This document shows, in pieces, positions 34,075 through 42,466 of a stretch of DNA of 64,000 nt. The DNA is from Zoogloea sp. Lineage in GTDB: Bacteria; Pseudomonadota; Gammaproteobacteria; Burkholderiales; Rhodocyclaceae. Position 1 is the stretch's first letter; each line of letters begins with the position of its first letter. The DNA lies in the NCBI RefSeq assembly GCF_028689785.1, contig NZ_JAQVCN010000001.1, positions 62,001 to 126,000 of the forward strand. Reading direction: 5' to 3'. The notes below the pieces were generated by a model that was given only the letters and a program-made list of their open reading frames with translations, had not been told where the DNA came from and did no database searches. The position numbers and the translations under genes were made by a program.

Positions 34075-35208
34075 ATGGAACGTGATCAGGCACTCAAGTT
34101 CATGCACGACCTCCTGCGCCTCATGGTGCAGAAGAACGGCTCGGACCTCTTCATCACCACCAATTTTCCGCCGGCCATCAAGATCGACGGCAAAATCATT
34201 CCCCAGTCCAACCAGCAGCTCACCCACACCCATACCTCAGAGCTGGCCCGGGTGATCATGAGCGACCGCCAGGCCCAGGAGTTCGAAGCCACCAAGGAGT
34301 GCAACTTCGCCATCTCACCGCCGGGCATCGGGCGCTTCCGAGCCAACGCCTTCATCCAGCAGGGCCAGGTCGGGCTGGTACTGCGGACCATCCCCCAGAA
34401 GATCCCCACCTTCGACTCCCTCGGCCTGCCCCCTGTACTCAAGGACATCACCATGTCCAAGCGCGGGCTGGTGATCTTCGTCGGCGGCACGGGCACCGGC
34501 AAGACCACCTCGCTGGCGGCGATGGTCGATTACCGCAACGAGAAATCCTTTGGGCACATCATTACCATCGAAGACCCGATCGAGTTCGTGCACGCCCACA
34601 AGAACTGCATCGTGACCCAGCGGGAGGTCGGCATCGACACCGACTCCTGGGAGCCCGCGCTCAAGAACACCCTGCGTCAGGCACCCGACGTGATTCTGAT
34701 GGGTGAGATCCGCGACCGGGAGACCATGGACTATGCCATCGCCTTCGCCGAAACCGGCCACCTGTGCCTGGCCACGCTGCACGCCAACAGCGCCAACCAG
34801 GCCATCGACCGGATCGTCAACTTCTTCCCCGAAGAGCGCCGCCACCAGCTGCTGATGGACCTCTCCCTCAACCTGCGCGCCCTCATCTCCCAGCGCCTGC
34901 TGCCCATGTGCGACCGCAAAGGGCGGGTACCGGCCGTCGAGGTGATGCTCAACTCGCCACTGATCTCCGACCTGATCTTCAAGGGCGAGATCCCGGGCAT
35001 CAAGGAGGTCATGAAGCGCTCAGTGGACCTCGGCATGCAAACCTTCGACCAGAGTCTTTTCGACCTCTACGAGAAGGGCATGATCACCTACGAGGATGCC
35101 CTGCGCAACGCCGACTCCATGAACGACCTGCGCCTGCAGATCAAGCTCAAGAGCCGCCGGGGCGACAAGGACGTGCTTTCCGGCATCCAGAACCTCGACA
35201 TCGTGTGA
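34075..35208 (+). CDS. pilU: Type IV pilus accessory retraction ATPase PilU
   Basis: PilT paralogue that supports retraction force together with PilT; 377 aa. Walker A is the variant GGTGTGKTTS (about residues 137-146), typical of PilU. EDPIEFVHAHKNC, GEIRDRETMDYA and GHLCLATLHANSANQA follow. The C-terminus is longer than in PilT and Lys/Arg-rich. The pilT-pilU pair is adjacent as in pseudomonads and neisserias. Confidence 0.97.
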   Translation: MERDQALKFMHDLLRLMVQKNGSDLFITTNFPPAIKIDGKIIPQSNQQLTHTHTSELARVIMSDRQAQEFEATKECNFAISPPGIGRFRANAFIQQGQVGLVLRTIPQKIPTFDSLGLPPVLKDITMSKRGLVIFVGGTGTGKTTSLAAMVDYRNEKSFGHIITIEDPIEFVHAHKNCIVTQREVGIDTDSWEPALKNTLRQAPDVILMGEIRDRETMDYAIAFAETGHLCLATLHANSANQAIDRIVNFFPEERRHQLLMDLSLNLRALISQRLLPMCDRKGRVPAVEVMLNSPLISDLIFKGEIPGIKEVMKRSVDLGMQTFDQSLFDLYEKGMITYEDALRNADSMNDLRLQIKLKSRRGDKDVLSGIQNLDIV

Positions 35209-35230
35209 ATGGGGCATGAAGCTACTGCGC

Positions 35231-35300
35231 GGTCCAATCTCGCGACTGCGGTGCTCGCCGTACTCAAGTACGGCTGCGCGCCTCATCGCAACCTTGGACC
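35231..35300. repeat. 70-bp imperfect palindrome between convergent genes
   Basis: GGTCCAA at the left end pairs with TTGGACC at the right end, and an inner GCCGTAC/GTACGGC closes on a TCAA loop. The middle is mismatched. It sits just after pilU and before the 3' end of the methyltransferase gene. It could be a dispersed palindromic element or act as a shared terminator; I cannot see other copies in this window. Confidence 0.5.
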
Positions 35301-35371
35301 GCTCGCTACGCTTCCTGCCCCCATTCGGCTTGCCCTGTTTAAAGGGCTCGCCGCTGACTTTCCAGACACCC

Positions 35372-36544
35372 TCAATCGTTCAGATCTTCATTGTCCGATG
35401 GCTTGGGTTTGCGGGCTGAGCCGGCGACCATCTGGTATTCGAACAGGCGGCATTCGATGGCGCCGTTGAACAGCGGAGTGCGCTTGCTGGCCTTGAGGCG
35501 GACGCCTTTGGGCAGAGCCGGGTCTCCGCTGAAGAAGTAGCAGCGCCAGCCCGCCCAGTGGGCTTTAAGGGCGTCGCCGAGTTTCGGGTAGAAGGCTTCC
35601 AGTTCTGCCGTATCCGACAGACGCACGCCGTAGGGAGGGTTGGCAATCAGCACGCCGGACGCGGCAGGCGCCTGCAGATCCAGCAGATCCCCGCGCCCCA
35701 CCTCCACACATCCCTCCAGACCGGCGCTGCGCAGGTTCACGATGGTCTTGCGCTGCTGGGCTTCCAGGATGTCGGAGCCATAGATGGCCAGCTTGCGGGG
35801 TGCCCGACGGCGTGCTTCGGCGGCCTGCCGGATGGGCTGCCAGACCTCCCTTTCGTACTGTTTGAAGCGCTCGAAGGCAAAGTGGCGGCCCAGGCCCGGC
35901 GCCACGTCGAGGGCCATCTGGGCCGCTTCGATAAGGAAGGTGCCGCTGCCGCACATGGGGTCGCACAGGGCCTCCTCGCCTGGCTTCCAGCCTGTGAGGC
36001 GCAGGATGCCGGCTGCAAGATTCTCCTTGAGAGGGGCTTCCACCGCCGCCTGCTTGAAGCCACGCTTGTAAAGCGCATCCCCCGAGGTGTCCAGATACAG
36101 CGTGACCGTATCGGCCGACAGGAAGGCGTGGATGCGCATGTCAGGCGACTGGGTGTCCACATCCGGCCGCCGCCCGGCGACGGTGCGGAAGTGGTCACAG
36201 ACCGCATCCTTGATACGCAGGGTGGCAAACTCCAGACTGCGCAGGGGCGACTTGTGGGCCACCACGAACACGCGGATGGTCTGATCGGGCGTAAACCAGC
36301 GAGCCCAGGTGGGCGCATAAGCGATACGGTAAATGTCCTCCTCGCTGCGGTAGCGGCCCATGGTGATCTGCCACAGCACGCGGGTAGCGATGCGGCTTTC
36401 CAGGTTGACCCGATAGCACAGAGACCAGTCACCAGCAAAATGAACGCCGCCGGGCACGATCCTGGGGTCGATGACACCGAGGGCCTTCAGCTCGTCGGCA
36501 AGGATGGGCTCAAGGCCGCGGGGACAGGGAGAAAAGAAATTCAA
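35372..36544 (-). CDS. RlmL-type THUMP rRNA methyltransferase
   Basis: SAM-dependent RNA methyltransferase; 390 aa, corresponding to the N-terminal (RlmL) half of the fused E. coli RlmKL, which methylates G2445 of 23S rRNA. It opens FFSPCPRGLEPILADELKALG (THUMP domain, to about residue 155). The methyltransferase domain has SAM motif I DPMCGSGTFLIEAA and catalytic NPPYG. The RlmK half is absent. The C-terminal tail is polar and charged (KPKPSDNEDLND). Confidence 0.88.
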   Translation of the reverse strand: MNFFSPCPRGLEPILADELKALGVIDPRIVPGGVHFAGDWSLCYRVNLESRIATRVLWQITMGRYRSEEDIYRIAYAPTWARWFTPDQTIRVFVVAHKSPLRSLEFATLRIKDAVCDHFRTVAGRRPDVDTQSPDMRIHAFLSADTVTLYLDTSGDALYKRGFKQAAVEAPLKENLAAGILRLTGWKPGEEALCDPMCGSGTFLIEAAQMALDVAPGLGRHFAFERFKQYEREVWQPIRQAAEARRRAPRKLAIYGSDILEAQQRKTIVNLRSAGLEGCVEVGRGDLLDLQAPAASGVLIANPPYGVRLSDTAELEAFYPKLGDALKAHWAGWRCYFFSGDPALPKGVRLKASKRTPLFNGAIECRLFEYQMVAGSARKPKPSDNEDLND

Positions 36545-36566
36545 GGCAGACGTCCGGATTAAAGAA

Positions 36567-36983
36567 TCAGAAGGGCTTCAGCACGACAAGGAAGACCACC
36601 ACAAACAACACCAGCACCGGCACCTCGTTGAAGAAACGGTACCAGACATGGCTGCGGGTATTGCGCCCCTCGGCAAAGGCACGCAGCAGGCGGCCGCAAT
36701 ACAGGTGATAAACGATCAGGAAGGTCACCAGTGCGGTCTTGGCATGCAGCCAGCCACCACTCAGACCAAAGCCGAACCACAGCCACATACCCAGCGCAAC
36801 GGCCAGGATACCCAGGGGTGTCATGAAGCGGTACAGCTTGTGCTCCATCAGGGCCAGGCGCTCCAGGGTCGCGGCGTCGGTGACCATGGCGTGATTGACG
36901 AACAGGCGCGGCAGATAGAACAGCCCGGCAAACCAGCTGGTGACAAAAATGATGTGCAGGGCCTTGATACTGAGGTAAAGCAT
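36567..36983 (-). CDS. hemJ: Protoporphyrinogen oxidase HemJ
   Basis: A 138-aa membrane protein with four hydrophobic segments, of the HemJ (UPF0093) family that oxidises protoporphyrinogen IX in haem synthesis. The conserved N-terminal His is in IKALHIIFVTSWFAGLFYLPR, and the family residues GGWLHAKTALV and VWYRFFNEVPVL are visible. It lies between the rRNA methyltransferase and the epimerase-like gene on the same strand. Confidence 0.93.
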   Translation of the reverse strand: MLYLSIKALHIIFVTSWFAGLFYLPRLFVNHAMVTDAATLERLALMEHKLYRFMTPLGILAVALGMWLWFGFGLSGGWLHAKTALVTFLIVYHLYCGRLLRAFAEGRNTRSHVWYRFFNEVPVLVLFVVVFLVVLKPF

Positions 36984-37005
36984 GGTGTCGGACTCGATTC
37001 AGGTT

Positions 37006-37902
37006 TCAGATAGCAGGGGTCGGCTTCGACGCAAGGGCGTCAGCCACGGTCGGATAGCGCAGCCGGAAACGGAGTTCCCGCTTGATGCGGCCGTTCATCA
37101 GGCGCCGCGACTCGGACATGAAGGACAGGGTCATCGGCGACAGACGACCCGCCAGCTCGGCCCGCGGCAGGCGCGGCGGCCGGGGCAGACCGCACGCATC
37201 GGCCACCAGGTCGAAGTAATCCCCCATGCGGATCATGCTGTCGTCAGTGGCGTTGTAGGCCCGGTTGGACCGGCCACGAAACAGGGCCAGGGCCGACAGG
37301 CAGGCCAGATCATCGGCATGGATGTGATTGGTGAACACGTCATCTTCGGCCACCAGAACCGGGTCGCCCTTGAGCAACCGAGCCCTCGGCAGGCGGGTGT
37401 CCGAATCGTAGATCCCGGGCGCCCGCAGGATGCTGACGCAGCAGCCGGTACGCTTGCCGAAGCCGCGCAGACGCGCTTCCGCCGCCACCCGCCGCCCGGC
37501 CCGGGCCGAGTCCGGGCGCAGCGGCCGGGTCTCGTCCAGCCAGGCCCCGCCGCAGTCGCCATACACACCGGTGGTACTTATGTAACTTATCCGTCGTGGT
37601 AGACTCCCGCGACGCGCCAAGGCTGCCAGCAGGCGCCGGGTACGCGGATCATCCACGCCCTGAGCGGGCGGTGGCGCACAGTGCAGCACGTAGTCGGCAA
37701 TGCCGGCGAGGCGGTGCAGGGAATCGGGTAAATCGAGGTCGGCAACAAGGGGCGTAGCGCCCAGTGCACGCAGCGGGGCGCGCTCTTCGGCCCGCCTCGT
37801 CACTGCAATCACACGAAAACGCGCTACCAGCCAGGGAATAATCCGGCGGGCCACGTCGCCACTGCCTACAACCAGCACCTGCTTCATTTTTCGACGTTTC
37901 AT
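37006..37902 (-). CDS. NAD(P)-binding epimerase/dehydratase-like protein (extended SDR)
   Basis: A 298-aa Rossmann-fold protein of the extended SDR/YeeZ type. Nucleotide-binding glycine motif VLVVGSGDVARR is at the N-terminus, ISYISTTGVYGDCGGAWLDE contains the SDR Ser/Tyr region, and FTNHIHADDLA is typical of NAD-dependent epimerase/dehydratases. The first ATG (37902) or the in-frame ATG at 37887 (MKQVLVVGSGDV) may be used. Substrate unknown. It is divergent from the flavin reductase gene with only 27 bases between. Confidence 0.85.
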   Translation of the reverse strand: MKRRKMKQVLVVGSGDVARRIIPWLVARFRVIAVTRRAEERAPLRALGATPLVADLDLPDSLHRLAGIADYVLHCAPPPAQGVDDPRTRRLLAALARRGSLPRRISYISTTGVYGDCGGAWLDETRPLRPDSARAGRRVAAEARLRGFGKRTGCCVSILRAPGIYDSDTRLPRARLLKGDPVLVAEDDVFTNHIHADDLACLSALALFRGRSNRAYNATDDSMIRMGDYFDLVADACGLPRPPRLPRAELAGRLSPMTLSFMSESRRLMNGRIKRELRFRLRYPTVADALASKPTPAI

Positions 37903-37929
37903 CCTTCGATTATCTCACGGCCATCCACC

Positions 37930-38958
37930 ATGTCGTTCCAGGTCACCCTCCAACCCAGCGGCCTCCATTTTGAAGCAGGCAGTGAAGAAACCGTTCTTGC
38001 CTCTGCCCTTGCCGCTGGCCTGCTCCTCCCTTACAGCTGCCGCGACGGCGCCTGCGGCGTCTGCAAGAGCCGGATCGTGTCCGGACAGGTAGACCAGGGC
38101 CGTTATTCCGACTCGACCCTCACCGCCGCTGACCGTGATGCCGGCATGGCCCTGCTGTGCTGTGCCTCGCCGCGCTCCGATCTGGTCGTCGAAGTCCGCC
38201 AGGTCAGCCGCGCCGGCGACATCCCGGTCAAAAAGCTGCCCTGTCGCGTGCAGAAGCTGACGCGCATCGGCGCCGACGTGATCGTTCTCGAAGTCAAGCT
38301 CCCCGCCAGCGAGAAGTTCCAGTTTGTGGCCGGTCAGTACATCGACTTCCTTCTCGCCGACGGCAAACGCCGCAGCTTCTCCATCGCCAACGCCCCAACC
38401 GGCGCCGATCACATCGAACTGCACATCCGCCTGGTTCCGGGCGGGCGCTTCACCACCCACGTCTTCGAGAAGCTCAAAGAGAAGGACATCCTGCGCTTCG
38501 AAGGCCCCCTGGGCAGCTTCCGCCTACGCGAAGATTCCACCCGGCCGGTCGTGCTGCTGGCGGGCGGTACCGGTTTTGCGCCTATCAAGAGCATTGTCGA
38601 AAACGCCATTGCCACCGGCCTGAATCGCCCCATGAGCCTCTACTGGGGCAGCCGCGATGTGGCAGGCCTTTACCAGTTCGACATCGCCCGTGACTGGGAA
38701 GCCCGTCTGCCGGGTTTCCGCTTTGTCCCGGTGCTCTCGGCAGCCCCTGCCAGTGACGCATGGACAGGCCGCATCGGCTTTGCCCATCATGCCCTGATGG
38801 CCGATCTGCCCGACCTGTCCGGTCACGAAGTGTACGCCTGTGGATCTCCCGCCATGATCGACGCGGCCCGGGCCGACCTCACCGGGCGCTGCGGGCTGCC
38901 TCCCGAGGCCTTCTTTGCCGACGCCTTCAGCTTCTCGAACGACGCCGGAGCCGCCTGA
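37930..38958 (+). CDS. 2Fe-2S flavin reductase (CDP-6-deoxyglucoseen reductase-like)
   Basis: A 342-aa electron-transfer protein with an N-terminal plant-type 2Fe-2S ferredoxin domain: Cys37, Cys42 and Cys45 in YSCRDGACGVC, and Cys77 in LLCCA. A ferredoxin-NADP reductase module follows, with FAD motif RSFSIAN and NAD(P) motif GGTGFAPIKS. The order and length match the AscD/RfbI-like or phenol-hydroxylase-reductase-like group. In betaproteobacteria this solo gene is often annotated CDP-6-deoxy-L-threo-D-glycero-4-hexulose-3-dehydrase reductase; no sugar-pathway partner is nearby, so its role could be a general NAD(P)H:acceptor reductase. Confidence 0.85.
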   Translation: MSFQVTLQPSGLHFEAGSEETVLASALAAGLLLPYSCRDGACGVCKSRIVSGQVDQGRYSDSTLTAADRDAGMALLCCASPRSDLVVEVRQVSRAGDIPVKKLPCRVQKLTRIGADVIVLEVKLPASEKFQFVAGQYIDFLLADGKRRSFSIANAPTGADHIELHIRLVPGGRFTTHVFEKLKEKDILRFEGPLGSFRLREDSTRPVVLLAGGTGFAPIKSIVENAIATGLNRPMSLYWGSRDVAGLYQFDIARDWEARLPGFRFVPVLSAAPASDAWTGRIGFAHHALMADLPDLSGHEVYACGSPAMIDAARADLTGRCGLPPEAFFADAFSFSNDAGAA

Positions 38959-38982
38959 GCTCCGCACCGGAACCCTGCGCCC

Positions 38983-40122
38983 ATGAGCAACTCCGTCCTG
39001 ATCACCCGCGAGCCGGTCATCAACAAACAGCACAAGATCACCGCCAACCGGCTGATCGTGCATGCGGCCTCGGTTTCCCAAGCGGTGGATGCCCTGGACA
39101 GCCTGGCCGACGTATGGCCGTCCACCCACCCGGTCTTCGTCAGCCTCTACAAACTGGTTCCCACACCAGACCTGCTCAACTGGATCGCCCCGACCAACGC
39201 CATGGTCGAGATACCCGTCCAGTCCATCGCCCACCCCCTCACCCTGTCGCTGATCCCCCAGCTCCAGGCAGCCGGCATCAGCCTCAACCTGACCTGGTAC
39301 CAGCCCGATACCGTGCTGCCCGCCAACGTGCCCTGGCGCTTCGTCATCATCGACGCCAAGCGCCAGAACCTGCCCGCAGACCCGCCGGGCCTGGCCCTGG
39401 CCTGGGGGCTGACGGACGTACCCGATTTCCGCAACGCCATCGTCCAGGGCTATGACGGCGCCTCCGGGTGGTTCTTCCTTCGGGGTGTCACCAGTAATGG
39501 CAAGCTCGCCCCCTCCCACGCTCAGATCGTGCGGCTGATGAACCTGGTGCGCCGAAATGCCGAAGTAAAGGAAATCGAAACCGTTCTGAAGCAGGATGTG
39601 GCACTTTCTTACAAACTGCTCAGATATATCAATTCCGCTGGTTTTGGGCTGATGTGCGAGATCCAGTCCTTCCGCCATGCAGTGACGATTCTCGGCTACG
39701 AAAAGCTCAACAAATGGCTCTCCGTGTTGCTGGTATCGGCCAGTCGCGATCCCGCTGCCCCGGCCCTGATGCAAACCGCCATCGCCCGCGGACGCTTCAT
39801 GGAAAAAATCGGTGCGGCCTTCTTCGAGAAAGGTGAACTGGACAACCTGTTCATCACCGGCGCCTTCTCCATGCTGCATCTGCTGCTCGGTGCCAGCCTG
39901 CAATCCGCCCTCGAAGAGATGCACCTCCCGGCCCCCATCGCCGACGCCCTGCTCACCGGGGACGGCGTGTACGCCCCCTTCCTCAAGCTGGCCCGGGCCC
40001 TAGAGAGCTTCGACGACAAGAACCTTGCGGCCCTTGCCGACGATCTCCACATTTCCTGCGAACAGGTCAACCGCGCCCACCTCGAAGCGCTGGCGTTCGC
40101 CGACAGCCTGCAGTTCAGCTGA
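38983..40122 (+). CDS. Degenerate EAL-HDOD signalling protein
   Basis: A 379-aa cytoplasmic protein of YuxH-like layout. Residues 1-165 resemble an EAL domain (ITREPVINKQHKITANRLIVH; WRFVIIDAK) but lack the EAL motif and metal ligands, so phosphodiesterase activity is unlikely. Residues ~170-375 are an HDOD domain (VRRNAEVKEIETVLKQDVALSYKLLRYINSAGFG; AVTILGYEKLNKWL). HDOD proteins act as signalling or scaffold modules without nucleotide hydrolysis. It is followed by a hairpin and then by an HDOD-histidine kinase and a GGDEF-EAL response regulator. Confidence 0.88.
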   Translation: MSNSVLITREPVINKQHKITANRLIVHAASVSQAVDALDSLADVWPSTHPVFVSLYKLVPTPDLLNWIAPTNAMVEIPVQSIAHPLTLSLIPQLQAAGISLNLTWYQPDTVLPANVPWRFVIIDAKRQNLPADPPGLALAWGLTDVPDFRNAIVQGYDGASGWFFLRGVTSNGKLAPSHAQIVRLMNLVRRNAEVKEIETVLKQDVALSYKLLRYINSAGFGLMCEIQSFRHAVTILGYEKLNKWLSVLLVSASRDPAAPALMQTAIARGRFMEKIGAAFFEKGELDNLFITGAFSMLHLLLGASLQSALEEMHLPAPIADALLTGDGVYAPFLKLARALESFDDKNLAALADDLHISCEQVNRAHLEALAFADSLQFS

Positions 40123-40137
40123 CACCTCCCCTCCCCC

Positions 40138-40161
40138 ACAAGCCCCCGCCTGGGGGCTTGT
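40138..40161 (+). terminator. Hairpin after EAL-HDOD gene
   Basis: A perfect 10-bp stem ACAAGCCCCC / GGGGGCTTGT with a 4-base loop, 15 bases after the stop codon. There is no long T-run, but it probably reduces read-through into the kinase gene. Confidence 0.65.
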
Positions 40162-40310
40162 CGCCCCCTTGAAAACCCTGCGTAAGGTCGCGAACTGAGT
40201 CACGTTCGGGCCTCCGCAGCCCGATTTCGGCAAACTTATGTCACAGTTGGGCACAGGGGGGGCACGGTTAGAATCGAAAGCACAAAATCTGCGAAAAATG
40301 TGCTTCTTTC

Positions 40311-42410
40311 ATGCAAACCACCCGAATCTCCAAATTGCGAATTCCCGCTGCGGTTCCCACTTTGCGTCTGCCCGGCCTGCGCGAGACCGCCACCGCCCTC
40401 CTTCGGGTTCTCTCCGCCGGGGTACCGGCGTCGAAGGATGCAGCGCGGATCATCATGCTCGACCCGGTCCTGGTCTTCGAGCTGCTGCAGACACGCCCCC
40501 TGCAGAAGAGTGAATCCGCGTCCCTGCTGGAAGCCCTTACGCAGAGGGTCGAAAACACCGACGCTGGACTTCTCCAGGCCTGGGCCCTGAGGCACATCGT
40601 GCAGCAGCCCCAGCGCCGGACAAATATCGGCTCACATCGCCACCACTCCCTGCACAGCCAGTTCGTGGCTGAGCTGGCTGCCCACATTGCCCGGGAGACC
40701 GGCTATGCGGCGCCGGAGGAGGCCTACGCCGTTGGCCTGCTCCACGACATCGGGCTGCTGTGGCTGAGCGAATACGCCGACGACTACCTCACATTGCTGG
40801 CCGAGGCCCCCGACGAGCGCACCCTGACCGCCAGCGAGTGGGAACGCTACGGCCAGGACCATGCCGAGATCTCGTCCAGTCTCGCCGCCCGCTGCGGTCT
40901 GCCGGCCGGCGTTGCCGACGCCATCGCACTGCATCAAGCCGATGCGAACAGCCTGGTGAGTGCCCATCCCCTGGTACGCGTTGCTGCCGCCGCCGAAGAG
41001 TTGGCCGCCTACCGGGGCAACCAAGCCCCCCTCAGCCTGGACAACGCCTGCAGCCTGACCCAGCTGGATGGCGCGATCCTGGTCAGCCTTCTGGCCGACA
41101 CGACACGCACCGTCCAGGATCGGGCCAGCGCTCTCGGCATTCCGGTTGAGACCACCATGCTCTCCCGCCCCTGGAGCACTACGGGTACGGAGCGTAACGG
41201 GCCGGAGATGATCGATGCAGGCATTGCCAGAGCGGCCCTTGGCGCCTTCACCCGCAGCAGCTTCAGCAAGGGCGGTTCAGCCTGGACTGATTTCAGCCTC
41301 GCTGCCCGGCTGTTGCTGGGCTTCGACGCGCCGGTACTGTTCGTCAAACCGGTGGATAGCGACGAGCTCACTGGCGCAGCCAATCCGGCCCACCCCGGCC
41401 TGAGCCAGATCCACATTGCCGCCAACGACCAGAACAGCGTCATTGCCGAGGCTTATCGCGACAACGTTGAAACCCGCTTTCAGGCCGCGCCACGCCCCCC
41501 CGGCCGCTGCGCCGCCGACTGGCAGCTCGCCCGATGGCTGGAGAGCGACGGCCTGCTGTGTGTGCCCTGGAGCAATAGCTTCGAATCCGGCGTGGCGGTG
41601 TTTCCATGCCCCAGTGCCGAGGACGCGGGTGAGGAGATCGAACACACCCTGCGCCAGCTCCTCACCGAAGCAGCCACGGTGCGCATCTCCGAGCGCAATG
41701 CCGAAGAGCGCATGCGCCACGAGATCGAAGAGAACATCGGGCGCCGCTACGTGGACCATGCCCGGCGCATCGCCCACGAAGCCAGCAACCCCCTGACTGT
41801 CATCAAGACCTATCTGGGCATCATTGATGAGAAGGTGGAAGACGCAACGCTCAAGGAGCAGCTCAACCTCCTCAGCGACGAGCTCGACCGGGTTGGCGCC
41901 CTGATCCGCAAGACCAGCGACTTCACCGGCATCCTCCCCACAGGCCCGGCCCACAGCGGTGTCGCCGAGATCCTCCACGACCTGCGGGCCCTGTACGGCG
42001 AAGCCCTTTTCGCCCGCCGTGGCATCCACTTCGAGCTGCGCACCTCGCCCAACCTTCCGGCCGCCGCAATTCCGCCGGACGCCCTCAAGCAGGTGCTTCT
42101 CAACCTCTTCAAGAACGCCGCCGAAGCGATCCCCGAGGGCGGCAAGCTCACCGTATCGGCGGTGGCCGGCATCAACGCCAACGGCAGTCCGTGCCTTGAG
42201 GTGCGGGTGGTGGACAACGGCCCGGGCATGTCGCCGGAACGGGTCCAGAACCTGTTCGCCGGCGGAGCCCGCAACAGCACCAAACCCGGTGGTGGCGTAG
42301 GTCTGCCGGTGGTGCGCGAGCTAGTGACGAGCAACGGCGGAACCATCCTGTGCCGCAGTCAACTGGGCTCCGGCACTGTCTTCCAGATCTTCATGCCGCT
42401 GGCGGCCTGA
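40311..42410 (+). CDS. HDOD-domain histidine kinase
   Basis: A 699-aa soluble sensor kinase with no membrane segments. An N-terminal HDOD domain (to about residue 280) retains an HD pair in VGLLHDIGLLWL (H145). The central ~280-470 region is a possible divergent GAF-like sensor. The kinase core has the phospho-acceptor His in RRIAHEASNPLTVIKTYL (H489), N-box NLFKNAAEAI (N602), G1 VVDNGPGMS (D635) and G2 GGGVGLPVV. In the H-box the usual HEInNPL reads HEASNPL. The downstream gene begins with a receiver domain, so it is the likely partner. Confidence 0.9.
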   Translation: MQTTRISKLRIPAAVPTLRLPGLRETATALLRVLSAGVPASKDAARIIMLDPVLVFELLQTRPLQKSESASLLEALTQRVENTDAGLLQAWALRHIVQQPQRRTNIGSHRHHSLHSQFVAELAAHIARETGYAAPEEAYAVGLLHDIGLLWLSEYADDYLTLLAEAPDERTLTASEWERYGQDHAEISSSLAARCGLPAGVADAIALHQADANSLVSAHPLVRVAAAAEELAAYRGNQAPLSLDNACSLTQLDGAILVSLLADTTRTVQDRASALGIPVETTMLSRPWSTTGTERNGPEMIDAGIARAALGAFTRSSFSKGGSAWTDFSLAARLLLGFDAPVLFVKPVDSDELTGAANPAHPGLSQIHIAANDQNSVIAEAYRDNVETRFQAAPRPPGRCAADWQLARWLESDGLLCVPWSNSFESGVAVFPCPSAEDAGEEIEHTLRQLLTEAATVRISERNAEERMRHEIEENIGRRYVDHARRIAHEASNPLTVIKTYLGIIDEKVEDATLKEQLNLLSDELDRVGALIRKTSDFTGILPTGPAHSGVAEILHDLRALYGEALFARRGIHFELRTSPNLPAAAIPPDALKQVLLNLFKNAAEAIPEGGKLTVSAVAGINANGSPCLEVRVVDNGPGMSPERVQNLFAGGARNSTKPGGGVGLPVVRELVTSNGGTILCRSQLGSGTVFQIFMPLAA

Positions 42411-42417
42411 GCACGAT

Positions 42418-42446
42418 TTGGTGCATGATTGCAGGGAAAATAATAG
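42418..42446 (+). promoter_or_regulatory. Sigma-70-like promoter before the GGDEF-EAL gene
   Basis: TTGGTG (42418) and TAATAG (42441) with a 17-base spacer, immediately after the kinase stop codon and 21 bases upstream of the next ATG. It could allow separate expression of the response regulator. Confidence 0.5.
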
Positions 42447-42466
42447 ACCCACGTCAGGGAGTCATC

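Noticed and set aside
40138..40161. Riboswitch before the HDOD kinase
   Set aside because: It is a simple perfect hairpin next to the previous stop codon, without any conserved riboswitch elements.
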